From assembly GCA_034769895.1 (NCBI GenBank), contig CM068367.1, forward strand, positions 311,311,486 through 311,375,485: DNA of 64,000 bases, read 5' to 3'. The DNA comes from Magicicada septendecula. Its lineage: Eukaryota > Arthropoda > Insecta > Hemiptera > Cicadidae. Below the pieces are notes generated by a model, which saw nothing but the letters and a program-made list of their open reading frames with translations, did not search any database and had not been told where the DNA came from. The position numbers and the translations under genes are program-made. Positions 36,294 to 48,715 of this stretch are shown piece by piece (the first letter of the stretch is position 1; every line of letters starts with the position of its first letter).

Positions 36294-39200
36294 AATAGAA
36301 AACAGGAAAAGACAGTTAAATATTTTGTTTTAAGGGATTTGACTTTGCTGATTTGGAAATTGAGATGTGACAACTGACTAAATAATGAATCAGATTTGTA
36401 AATAAATATGTAGTAAAGCCAATTGTACGTGTTGTGGTTAAGTGAACAGTGTATGTAGGTAATTAATTGTTGTAAGAATAATATTAAAATATTTGCAATT
36501 TAAATAAATAAACCAAATTAATTTTGAAAACAAGTAATCAGAGAATTATAATTGTTTGGATGGTAATGAATTCTAGATTGTTAATAATTAATTTAATTAA
36601 AACAATTTGATATATTTTAAATATTTTAATTGATTAGGTAAATGTTGTATAATTAAATTTTTTTTTGTAAATTCAGTTTATGTTACGAGATTTGGAAATT
36701 TGGTAATGAAGGATGAGTTGTTGGATTTAAACTAATTTTGTGTAAAATGTTTCAGAGGTTACTTGGAGTAGTGGTGTATGGTGTATATAGTTGTGTATGT
36801 CAGTATATGAATTATGGACTGTAAGTATAAAATTTTTATGATACAAGTCCAATATAATAAAATGTATACAAATGTTTAACTTAATGGAACGAATTTTAAC
36901 GTCAATAATGAAAATAACTTGAGATAATGATTATAAAGGGTAATAATAACTGAGATATGATGAAAAATAAATATTAATAATGAATTTGAAAATGGGCGCC
37001 ACAGTCCACCATAATCTGAAATAGTGTGTGTGGCTGGGAGGTGACGCAAAGGAGTCACGAATTTAAAGTTTATGACATAAAAGTTTTTGCTTATTCAAAG
37101 TTTAATTCAAATAAAACTGCTTGTGCTCTGTTCAGGTAACTAGCTGCTTAGATATTTAAAAATAAGGTGTTCATTATGCGTTTTTAAATGTAGTGTTTAC
37201 CTGTTGTATGTTAGATATAGGTATTGTAAAAATAGTTAATTTCATGATGTGTGTATGTTTTTTCCTAAGCCAATAATTAAATCGTCTGGCAGGTTAACAT
37301 AAGCATCAGAATCAGAAAAAAGGGGAAACAATGAGGTGAGAAGTGAGAATAAATAAAAATAAATGTGTATATTCCATGTAATTTGTTCAATTTGGAGATG
37401 TGTTTTTATTATGTTAGGATATCAGCTGATCAGCAATACCATGTCACTGGTATATTGGTTTGTAAATGTTACAAGTAATTAATGTTTAATGTACTACAGA
37501 TATTTTGAAGTAAAGATAAAAAGAATATGAGAAATAAAATAACAATAATTTATGCAAATTAATAAAAGATAATTCATGGGTGATAAATATGTTGTGGGAC
37601 AAGTAGACCTGTCCAAATTGAATTAAAAGTTGAATTTGAAATGATAGAGATGAATATGATGCAATGTTGTTTCTGAGTTAATGTAATATAACAGAATTTT
37701 GTGAAATATAAATGTTGACACAGTGGTAATGGAGACTTTATGTAGATTTTGAGTGACATATTGTTGTTTTTATAGTTAATGAGGTTATTTTGTGTATTTG
37801 TAGTAATGTAATGAGATTGAGAATTTTGGGGATGGCAATTTTGTATTAGAGGGTAGTGTAATGTAGGAGTCCACAACAAGGGTTGGGACGGGAATTGGAA
37901 TAGATTTTTGTGGGGAAGGGGCCGCCTTAGGTAGAATCCGGGCCGCCAAATAAGGGAATTGAGTTTTGGGTAGGTGAAACACGTATCCTATGTACAAAGG
38001 GTTAGAGAGTATTTTTTGTATGTATTGAGAGAAGGTGGCGAATTGTGTTAAAGGGTAGGTTGGGGTTAGAGTGTCCTGATTAGTAGAGATTTTGGTAGAG
38101 ATGGGTGTCATGGGAGTTGAAGTTGATTAATATTAGAGTCAGAGGGAGAAAGTTTATACATGTATACAGATCTAATACGGTAAATGAGAATGAATAATTT
38201 ATATCACCCACAGTAGATTAACGTAAGATTGTTGAATAAAGAGAGAGAGTTATGATAAAGAATATAAAATTTTTATTTTTTAGAAACCAGTGACAGAAAT
38301 TTTAATAGAATTGAAAATAATGTAAAATTGAGAATTGTTTATTTTAAATAATTTAAATGTCAATCTGTTTATTATTTATATCAATATTTTGTTCATTTCC
38401 AATATTTTATTTTATTATGTTTTGTACTTTGAGTTAGGGTATTACAGATGTTCAGTGTATTTTCAGAAATCATACATAACATATGTAGGTCAAGGATCTT
38501 GGACTTGACCTAGTTACGATCAGCTGATGAGGTCATACACCTACTAAGCTTGTATAGTAGGAAGCCAATTTTAATTTGTTTGTTTAACGAATTCAAACCA
38601 ATATTTGAATAATTTTAATAAATATGTTGTTTAATAAATAAATTTAATAAAATTTTTTAATGAATAAATTAAAATTTTTTTTTAATTTTAAAATTTTGAA
38701 AATTTTTAATTTTGTTGAAAAAAAAAAATTTTTTTTTTTTATTTTTCGCCTGCCAGCGAATGCAAATTGTTAGGTAATGATTATTTTATTATGTGTGCAT
38801 TAACCATGTTTATTTTATTGTATTGTATTGTAGTGGTAGACTATAAGTGGTTCTCATGTTAGAGTAAGGATGTGTTTATATTATTAGAAATGTCTAGGTT
38901 AAGTCATTTGAAACAAAAATTAGAAAAAAGAGGAAGAGAATTTTTTGATAAAATAATATTTTGAATTTTTTAAATTTATAATAAATTTTAAAAGGAAGTT
39001 TTATTTTTAATGTGTTATGGTAATATGTAATGTAAGAGTGTGTGAGCCCAGTATCTGCTAAACAAAGCCCAGCTTGCAAAAAGGGGAACCATATCGGTTG
39101 AGGATCTGAAATAATTTTAGCCAGGGATTGAGGATTTTGGGGGGTAGCATGTTAAAAGGCGAGGCGCGCTGTGGTGCGAGTCTGTTCGATTTCTCGGTGT

Positions 39201-39339
39201 TGGGATCTCTTACGGAGAAGTCCAGTGATCTCGTTCAGATGAGTCCATGGTCGCTAAGCCAGGGGGGTAGTGTACCCATAAGTAGTAAGAACAAGGGGGT
39301 TGTTGGCACCAGTTCCTCACCGGTCCTCTTCGGGGTTTA
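36294..39339 (+). other. 3' non-coding region of element B
   Basis: 3 kb, AT-rich, without a supported ORF. It holds counterparts of the element A blocks at 36993-37047 (GGGCGCCACAGTCCA to GGTGACGC), 39198-39226 (TGTTGGGATCTCTTAC to AAGTCCAGT) and 39299-39340 (TTCCTCACCGGTCCTCTTCG). Confidence 0.6.
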
Positions 39340-39390
39340 TCGATGAGATTTCTTTTGTCGTGGACAGCAGAATTCTCATCGAGGGGGTAT
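39340..39390 (+). other. Hairpin plus polypurine tract before the 3' LTR of element B
   Basis: TCGATGAGA (39340-39348) pairs perfectly with TCTCATCGA (39374-39382). The stem continues after one mismatch with TTCT/AGAA, and TGTC/GACA closes near the loop. GAGGGGGTAT and the LTR follow at once. Confidence 0.8.
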
Positions 39391-40762
39391 TGTAGCGGGT
39401 CAAAATTTTGGGTATTTTTATTTTAACCGTATGGGGCATTTATATATTTTTATTCATTTCGTTTTCGGTCAGGAGCCTTATAAAATATTGCGAAATAACT
39501 GTATTATTGTGCAACGTATTTGTCAGTAACAGAACAGTTGGAAACAAAGCGAGACGCAGGTCGTTGTTGAGGAATGTGGCAGAGAATTCGCGCCACCCTA
39601 AAATTCGCAGAACTCTGTACATGTGTTTCGACGCCCGTATGCAACTCAGCCGGGCGGGGCTCGGGAATGACGCCGTGAGAAACACCAAAGTTGAGGCAAA
39701 CATGGCGATGTAGAAAAAACGTTTGTTGCAGCCATCAACTCAATACCGGAAAACAGTGTTAAACTCCGCCTACTGTTGGTGACATGACCAGAGCCCAGTC
39801 CAATATTGTCCTCTGGTACCACACATATACCAGCTATAGTCCATGCATAAACTGAATATGCCTCAGCAAATCAACAGTATACGGCGACTAAAACCTGATG
39901 GCCGTGACTGCTCATTTCCCGCGACTCAACGAAGCAGCATGTACCTGTTACGTTCTCCGTGACGGTCGACTTTTAAGCAGAGACGCCATACTGTCAACAG
40001 GACGCCAACTCCAGTAACAGACGTTCACAGTTTTGGTTTAGGGCCCGGTCGGTAGTGTTATAAAATGTAATTAATCCAGTAGGACCGACCGGGACCCCAG
40101 AAATTAATAGACATATCGCAGTTGAAAAATCGGTACAGGGATGTGGTAAAGTCAACGTGATAAATACGGACGTTGAATGTGCGGGACTCAGCACGTGTTC
40201 GGCCGGTATCGCGCTCGTGGACGGGTATATTAATGTGTAAAACTTAACAAATAAGGGGTCATGTATAAAAGGTATGGAAGCGTGCGTGAGCAGATTGGGC
40301 TGCCTTAGATGTAAGTATAGAAAAAATGTAATTCAAATTTGATTTTGTAGCACTCTAATGTGGGCAATTATAATAAGTGAGTATAACTAATTCTCTTGTA
40401 TTAATAATAATGAACATTGACTTAATTCATTAAATCAGTTAATTTACAATATAATCATGTGTTAGACTAAGTTATTTCGTCATTGCCATTTCCTCATTTC
40501 TGTGTTAAAAATTCGTCTAACGAAATCGGGGGTTTTCTGAAATTCTTTTACAGTCAGATAGCGGGATTTTTATAAGGGCAAGAGTATATAAGTTTTCGAT
40601 ATTTTACCTTCTAGAAAAATATCGTGGCGACCTTGGGCAGTTTTCAAAAGATAAGTTTTACGGGGACCATGACGGTAAGTGAAATTCTGGCAGCGGTAAG
40701 TATTATTTTATGAAGAATGGAATGTGTTAAATATCAGTGTAAAGAAAGTGAGTAACTTCACA
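39391..40762 (+). repeat. 3' LTR of element B
   Basis: 1372 bp; same length as the 5' copy, with four base differences noticed (near 39472, 39991, 40238 and 40286). Ends CTTCACA, followed by target duplication ATCA. Confidence 0.95.
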
Positions 40763-40766
40763 ATCA

Positions 40767-43058
40767 CTAATCAGTTTTATAGTTTTATATTATCAAGAAT
40801 TTTATTTATGGAAGACTCTTAAGATTTGTTTTTATTCATTATAAAATAACTTTTATGGGTGCACTTTCACTTATAGCTCTAAACACTTTTGTTTACATTT
40901 ATTTTACATTATTTCTGTTTTTGGGTGTTATACTTTCATTTTGTGACATTTAATTTCCCTTGGGGTTTTTGTTTTCTCCTTGCTGGGTTTCCTTTGAGTA
41001 TTTGTTGTAGTCTTCTCCTCCTACTATTTTGTATCTTCAAACTCATTCCTGTTTATTAGGTATTTTGGTTTGTTCGGGGTATTTTCCTTATTCATCCTTT
41101 GTTTCTTCATTACCATATAGTTATTATGTATGTTGGTTTGTTCTGGGTATCTTCCTTACTTACTCCTATCCTACCTGGGTATTTTCCTTAATTTATTTTA
41201 GTTTTTTGGGGTTTATTCGTCTTTACACATATTTGTTGCATAGTGGTTTTTTCTTTATTTTTACTTTTTCAAGTTATTATTGTATTTTATTGTGATACTT
41301 ATTTGTTTTCAATTGGATTTTTCTTTGATAGTTATTTTATTTGATATTTATTTATGATCATATTTCATTCTTTATTAAGTGGATAATCTGTCATGCTACA
41401 ATATTAATAAATAACAGGTTTGATGGTTACTTATTGGACATACATACTGAATGTTACTAGTAGCTATTAGCAAAGAGAAGTAACTAACAAAAAACCATGG
41501 CAAAGCAAATTATACATTAGAGCTGCCAAACAGCATGCATGTAGAACTATTTATGTAGGAGTAAATAATGAATACCCATTACTATAAGAATTAGTTTGCC
41601 TACCCCGATTATTGTTAAATGTGGAGCCCGATTATATTTACACACAAGGTAATCTAACATTAAAAATGACAGTAATATCACCCGTTCAGTTTTAAGTTGT
41701 ACAATACTGACATCAGAAGACAGTCAGAAAATTTCATGATTGATAACATATATACTCCACTTTATGTGCACTACGTTACTAGTGGATTAGACAAAAAGGG
41801 AATCCTAAACCACATGTGCTTTCATGATCTGAGTCATTATAGCCATTGTGTAAAATTTGTGAGCCAAATGGGCGTGGCCTATGATTAAAATTAAAATTAT
41901 TCCTTGAACATGTTTTGATAGATCCATCAAGTCTAATTATTAACAATGGCCCCGCCTACATTCTGTCTCTTTCACACACACACACGTGCGCATGTGTGTG
42001 TAACAGAGATCAGCCATGCAATGTGTTCTATGATCCTCACAATCTGCATCTTTATAGAGAATGAATGATTAAAAGCAAAGTGTCTGGCCACTACAAAAAT
42101 GAACATGTTATAAACAAGAATCTGTCACACAAGAGGCTTATTTTTATTTATTTTTTTTTTCTGGTTTGCCAGAAAAGAGGTATAGTAATCCCCCATTATA
42201 ACAGACTAATAGGGGCTCAGAGGTTTCGGTTATATTGAAAGTCCGTTGTATCTGTACATAGTGAGTAACCCTTATAATCTGTTTACAATTCATTTAAATT
42301 ATGTGGATAAAAATAGAAACTGTTTATTTTTAATGTATTTATGTAAAACAGATAACACAGTACAGCAATAAAAAAGATTTATGTCTTATAGAAAATACTG
42401 TATACATAGTTGTAATAAAAACTTAGTTCACTGTAAAGAACAGTTTATATTTTAGAAAAATACTCACAATTACAGTAAAAACTTCATCATATATCTTTTT
42501 AAAAACAAGATGGCTATATGTCAGAATCCCTTTCCATATTTACTGGCTTAAAAAATTACTGATTTTTATTTCAGATTGATTACAGTTAATTTATTTAATG
42601 AATAACTTAGGAAGGTGTTGCAAGTGACCATAACAGACTATGTTTTTTGATTGCTGAAGATACTCAATGACATAGTTCAAGTGGTCTTTTACCTCTCACA
42701 TTATCCAGCATTCTTAATCATAATTTTTGAGCCTGTCTGTCTTTAATTTTTCAGCATTCATGTTTTTTAGAGCTGTCTAATATAAGCAGGGGCTGTTTTA
42801 ATGGGGGGGGGGTTCTGTATTTTCATCTACAGTTAATTTTTGTAGATTTTTGTTGTACAATTTTATTTTTTTGTAATATATTAATATCTTTATATCTGTG
42901 ATGTTATTGTATGAGTTTTAGTATTACTGGACACCTGAAGACAATCACTGAGCGGTCACAATGTTACGATTGAAATTAGAATTTTATAAAAGCAGAAGTC
43001 CACGATGTACTTGGCTACACTTGTCAAGTCTAGTTACTAACATAGGCATCATCTACAC

Positions 43059-43103
<45 letters not shown>

Positions 43104-43199
43104 TCGACCTTAGGTACAAAATTGATACTATATTTCTATATTAACAGTTAAAAAATTTTATAATCTATAGTAGTATACTTGTTACATAAAACAACAAAC
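40767..43199. other. Intron sequence of the host gene
   Basis: AT-rich, no exon recognised. It contains a possible Tigger-type remnant at 42181-42820, with a (CA)n tract at about 43064-43101. Confidence 0.5.
42181..42820. mobile_element. Possible Tigger/pogo-type MITE remnant
   Basis: The left end TATAGTAATCCCCCATTATAA resembles a pogo-group terminal repeat (CAGTA.TCCCC..TTATAA). The right end, read on the minus strand, is TACAGAACCCCCCCCC then ATTAAAACA. The ends are roughly inverse but diverged, and the interior has no transposase. Confidence 0.35.
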
Positions 43200-43336
43200 C
43201 TGGTAATACGACTGTGGTCAGTGTTCAGTTCATCCTCTGCTTTTACTTCAGTAAGACATACTTTGACCAGAGACAGCACATCTTTTAACAGCCAAGGACT
43301 ACATATAAAACCCTGTTTACGTTCATCCCTTCTAAT
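43200..43336 (-). CDS. Host gene, internal exon
   Basis: 137-bp minus-strand exon. Acceptor TTATTGCATTACAG lies before 43336, donor ACCAG|GTTTGT after 43200. One frame is open: IRRDERKQGF, then CSPWLLKDVLSLVKVCL and a charged stretch ending DHSRIT. It starts in phase 0, matching the phase-0 end of the 52-kb exon, and leaves two bases that the 18.4-kb exon completes as Arg. It looks like an alpha-helical segment. It appears as an island of coding pattern in AT-rich intron. Family not recognised with confidence. Confidence 0.72.
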
Positions 43337-45376
43337 CTGTAATGCAATAATAAACTGTATACTTAAACTGTGGTAAAATGTTTATCAATACAACTGCTAG
43401 TATTTTATATTCATAAAACAGAAAAAATACCAAACAAATACACTTATTACAAACAGTAACCTGTCAGCAACAGACTCGGAACACAATTCTCACAATCACT
43501 CACTGGTTTTCTACTATCAGATGGAACATATTTAACATAAATTAGATATGGCAAAGTGTACAAAACAAAAAACAAATACCTACTTCAAATTATTTTTAAA
43601 ACATGTACATTCATGAAGGGCATAATATTAATACATGACAGTATTCGAACATAAAACAATTTTTTTCCTTATTTACATAAATTTATTTTCACAAAATTGT
43701 AAGACACTGTATGATTTTTATCATGAGCATTTCAAATTTGGAAAAATAATAATTGTAAAGAACAAACTGTTCTATGTAAAGTACAAAGTATTACTTACTA
43801 TACTGACAAAAAGGTGAGGTTATTGGTAGAAACAGAAAACATAATATTGTTTTGTTAATAATAACATTACTTCAATTTTTCAAATTTCATCATCATATGC
43901 TACGGATGATGCTATAGTTTCTCAATTTTATAGTTACTAATGATACACATGCACTTTGCTGTGCACGCCAATCGCAGCAAGTTTTATAGAAAAACTACTA
44001 TATATACTGCTATTATAAATATTAAACTGCTATTAACCTTCTAAAAAAAAAAAGCTTAACAAATGTGAAACGAATAGTTCAAGTAATTAATAAATCTGAA
44101 AAGACAAAACAGAGATGTTAAAGATGTGAGTGAAAAGAAATAATAGGAGACGTAGAATAGAATCCACAGAAATTGTTAATTGTTGGGTCCAGATTTTATC
44201 TGAAAATGAAGTACTGTGGTAGCAATAGTAATGAAAACTTCTGTTTAGGAAAATTAAAAATTAAGAAAATTAGAAACATCACCAATACCACTGACATATT
44301 ACTTAAAATTTAAGAAATGTCATGAACACCACTGTACCTGCTGAAAATCGAATCACAACTGCAAAATCAGCAGGCCTACATGAGAGTGATGCCAGTGAAA
44401 GGAGGCTGGCCTGTTAGTACTTTAAGCTTGTTGGAACCGTACATAGTGGTATACATACCGGGCTAGTGTAATGCAACAACAGGAAACTCTACTATACACA
44501 ATCAAACTGATATGACTGCAGATAGCCTAGGCCAATGTTGACAAAGAAAGAGAGACAGGGTGTGTGTTGTGTGAAAGGGAAAGAGTGATCATAGGTGGAA
44601 AGGCATGCAGTAAATAACACAAAAGAAAGGAACTTGTGGAAACTATGTATACAATTTTTTACAAAACTGCCGATCTCCATCAAAAACAAAGAGCATCCTA
44701 CTGAAACAAAAACCAAAATAAAATTTGGAATTTTCTCAAAATTTCACTCACTGACACCATACAGAATGGTAGTATCTCTTGTAGAACAAAAGTTTATCAA
44801 ATGCCAAATTTTCACTACATGCAAATTAACAAAAAAATTCATGACATGGGACCACTATAAAGGTCTGTTCTTGTAAACTGTTAAAGGAACAGGATGTTTT
44901 TTTACATCTAAAACCACCCCCAAACTTCAAGGAACACGATGGGGAAAGAATTTTTTTTAATCGTATCAGTAGTTTCTGAGATTAGACCAGACAATGAAAC
45001 AAACAAACGTTACCTCTTTGTAATAGTAATAGACTTATAAATAATAAAGTTATGATATCATGATCGTATCACTAAAGGCTCCACTACGTGTCTCATTTGT
45101 TCATAAACGCTATAACGCCTATCTTATATGACTCATACAAAATGAGATTCTATGTTAGATTTATGGGGTGCGTATGACTTATGTATGCCATATAATACTA
45201 GAGGAAAAGGTTATCAAGAATATTTTTGGATTTAAAGATAAAAGTTTAAATGTTGTCTGATACATTTACCTTCAGTCTTTTAATGTTTCAGTTGCTCTCA
45301 AGTGAACACGTGTATGTTATCGACTTATGGAAAATGTATTGATTATGTTGGAACTGAATCTGGTTTTTAAAGTATG
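43337..45376. other. Intron sequence of the host gene
   Basis: No exon, RNA gene or clear transposon terminus seen. A stretch at about 44880-45040 resembles the tail of a retroposed repeat, but this is too weak to call. Confidence 0.5.
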
Positions 45377-46369
45377 CAGTGGTGTATGCAGGGGGGCTCA
45401 AGCCCCCCCCCCACCGCAAAAATGTAATATGCACTTCCTTAATTTACTTAGGTCTCGTTTAAAATTACAAATTTGCATATTTCGGCGGATTTGGACGGGG
45501 ATATAAATACTAACAAAATAAGTAGTTTATAATAACAATTATTACTTTAGTTATAATTTATAGTTCATTGAATGGTGTATTACGCTGAGTGTAACATTCA
45601 GTAAGCTACCTGTTTTTTCTCGCTCTCACTCTCATTTGACGGCGCGGAGGCGCGGCCACATGCACGTCAACCAGTGACGTGCCACCGGCCACTACTACCA
45701 GTGAACCCTAAGAATTTTTACTTAAGTATTAAATACTGTTTTTATGAAACTTAAATAAGTATATAAACCTTTTTCATAAAAATATTATTTAGTACTTAAG
45801 TTAAATTCAGTATTTTTTTTATATCAGTCGATAAATAAAACAAAAATTTTAATACTGTTCCTAATTTCATATCTTGAATAATGCCGCTGTAATAATGAAA
45901 AAAATTTACTTTAAAAACACTTTACATTTATACGAAATTTTTGGATAATTTTTTAACTTAAAAAAATAGTATCGTTATATATATTATTATAAAATAATTA
46001 ATTTCTAGAAACAATATTTTATTTAAAATGTATTGTATTTTCCGAATGTATAAACATAACTAACCTACCTACCAAATCCTGCACGCCTGCCTGCGGCGTG
46101 CATCGAAGCATGCACGCACTCCACAGCATGCGTGCAAAAATTCGAGTTTCACGCATGCTCGTGCGAACAGAAATTCGCTGCACGAGCGCCACGGGTGAGA
46201 GGTAGCCTCTACAAGCTTCCACATATTCTCTATTTCTGCAGTGATCGGAGGTAGTCGTTCAGCAGATACTTACACCACTCATACACACGTTGCTGTCATC
46301 ATCCACCATTGTCGCGTTTGTGTTTGTTTGGCAGTACGGTGTTTATTGACAAAAGTACCAAAAAGGAAA

Positions 46370-47370
46370 GTCAGAACTTTGCGTTTCTTTGTAACAAAAA
46401 CTAAATTAGCTAAGTGTGATAGTATAGCAGAAATGCCTACATCTTCTTTGTCAACTTCTACATCGTCTCAGTAAGATACTTGTGTTAGTGAGGCTTGTAG
46501 CAATAACAACAATGTTTCCGGGCTTGTTTCTGAATTCTCTGAAAATAGTGAAACTATAATTCCTGGCTGTCCTGACACAAATGCTCTTTCACAAAATGAG
46601 TCTTCATTATTACGTAAAATAACTGACATTAGTAATTTATTATTACAATATAAATCTCAAATTGATGGTAACCTGAAGTAGACCTATGCCGTTATTTGTA
46701 AAAATTACACTGAAAGTATGGCTGACCACAAATTTCCTGTAAAAAAGAAGGTGCAATTATTCAATCATTCAAGTATTCTTGTTATCACATATCAATCACA
46801 TAGAGCAAATGCTGGCCAGGAATTACGGGTGAAACAACTCTACAAACTAAATTTATATATTCCTTTTGTTGATTATTGCGTTGTTGAATAAGAAACTCAT
46901 TTCAGACCTGAGTTTGATAAAATTTGTCATCTTCAAGTATTTATGCCTCACTTCATCATTAAGGCTACTACTCAAGATATCAACCAGTCTGCTGCCTCTA
47001 TCATTTACCCTGACATTTCCAAGATGGAACTTAAACTTGAGGCAGAAATATGGAAGCAAAAGTGGGTGTATTAAGCAGATATGAATGTTCCAGACACAGC
47101 TCTGTCTTCTCTCCAAGCTTGCAATCCAGATATATTTCCCAATGTTCAAAAAATTTAAGAAGTACTGTGTGTACTCCCAGTAACGTCAGCTGAGCCAGAA
47201 CGCTCCTTCTCTGAGGCGGTTGAAGACATGGCTGAGGTCTACAACATCGGAGACAGGGCTTAATGGGCTAGCTTTGCGCAATATTCACAGGGAAATCGAC
47301 ATCTCTCCTGAAGATATTGTTGAGCGATTTGCCAATCAAGGAAATAGGAGAATGGACTTGGCTTTTTAAA
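46370..47370 (+). pseudogene. Decayed hAT transposase
   Basis: A broken plus-strand reading frame with several stops and frameshifts. The N-terminal part reads KRKVRTLRFFVTK, then Ser-rich sequence (PTSSLSTSTSS). The middle has EFDKICHLQVF-like text. The C-terminal part carries the hAT dimerisation motif: LPVTSAEPERSFS at about 47178-47215 and, in another frame, LALRNIHREIDISPEDIVERF (about 47265-47325). The catalytic middle of a hAT transposase appears deleted, as the total is far shorter than the usual 600-800 codons. Non-functional. It belongs to the surrounding hAT element. Confidence 0.7.
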
Positions 47371-48133
47371 TTACAAATTGCTTAGCTTGGACACAAATGC
47401 TTTACCTATTGTAAATTAATAGATAACTTGATTCTTATTTACTGTACATTGTTTCTTTTTCATTTTTCAAATACTGCTGTTAATTTTGTAAGAATTCAGG
47501 TAAAATGCACTTGTGTAATTTTTCATTAATAAAGTATTAGTAAAATAGTAGTATAACAGTACGAAGTATAACAGTTTAATGAAAACTGTTTTTCGTATTG
47601 GCACAATTAGTTAATTAGCAAGTCATTTGAAATACAGTACACTCTCAACTATCCGACCTAATGTGGCGGTCGGCCGGGTCGGATAGCAAAAAAGTCGGAT
47701 ACACCGGAGCCGTAAGCATACCAGCCTCTGTAAGGTCAATGACCGCCACCCTATTGCATTGAATGTACTTGTTGCTATTTGGATGCGTACGTCATATCAG
47801 TTTGTCCTTATAAATGACGTATAGTAATAAATGAATTAGAAAGAAATGAAATAAGAATTCGCAACTACAGTATCTTTCACAAAACCTTTATTTGAAGGAT
47901 AAACAAAATGTGTAGTTAACAATAAGTTGAATGAGTTTTACTATGAGTTTTAATTTATACGAAAGCTTTCAACCAAATTAGTTGTTAATATAAATCAAAT
48001 TATAATAACCTAAAACTATGTACTGTATAATGAAAGAACAAGTGAAACTTACATTGTCTAAGGTTTGAAAAAGTCTGTAATTGAGACCTGCTTCTTTCCT
48101 CGCCGCTATATCCTTCCACTTACGTAAACATAT

Positions 48134-48715
48134 TGCTACGACAGCACAGAACAATGTACGTGTTTATCGAATATGGCAGAAGGATCTCAATGTAAGCGTG
48201 TGGTGTACGTGCTACTAGACGCATTTTGCGAGAATTTTCTCGACTGTGCCGGGCTTCGCTCGGGCGCTCGGACTGTGTCAAGGGCGTAATAATTACGTAG
48301 TTCACGAGAGATAAGACGCAGTTTGGAAGCTTCTGGTGTGTGAGCGTGACTATAAATACATCGGGCAGCGGCCTTAGTTTTTCAGTTCAATGCGAGATAT
48401 TTGATAGTGCGGTTCGAGAGTATTAGTGCGATATATTTCCAGAGCGGTTCGAGTTATTACTGTGTACGTTCAAGTAGTTATTATTGAAGTGTTGCGTTTT
48501 ATAATCGGACGGTATAATTGTAATAAAATTGAGTATTAATATTTGTGGACATTTTATTGCGTGTGTACAATTTTCATTTGATTTACTGTAGACTGTGTTG
48601 TTAATTATGAACTGTTTTACTGTAACAATTATAGGTGTGATTAGTGACTTAATTGGTGTCTTGTACTTATTTTGTTTCCACTGTACCTACGACGATCGAG
48701 TAGACCGTCGTAACA
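48134..48715. repeat. Solo LTR inserted in the Tigger transposase gene
   Basis: TGCTACGAC to GTCGTAACA, 582 bp, with exact 4-bp target duplication ATAT (48130-48133 and 48716-48719). A second copy of the same family lies at 50832-51367. The internal region was lost by LTR-LTR recombination. Confidence 0.85.

Larger units (their letters stand above)
33282..40762 (+). mobile_element. Pol-less LTR retrotransposon 'element B', intact and young
   Basis: LTRs 33282-34653 and 39391-40762, each 1372 bp, TGTAGCGG to CTTCACA. The 4-bp target duplication ATCA (33278-33281 and 40763-40766) is exact. By eye I find only four base differences between the LTRs. TGACGCCCCTGCCAGGATG follows the 5' LTR, a candidate primer site that departs from the usual TGG start. 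A hairpin and GAGGGGGTAT precede the 3' LTR. The interior (4.7 kb) holds one intact ORF (34878-36293) and no reverse transcriptase, protease, RNase H or integrase. It lies in a host intron, antisense to the gene. Confidence 0.93.

Noticed and set aside
44880..45040. Possible tail of a non-LTR retrotransposon or SINE (GAGATTAGACCAGACAATGA then A-rich)
   Set aside because: Resembles such tails only loosely; no poly(A) or target duplication and no second copy in the window.
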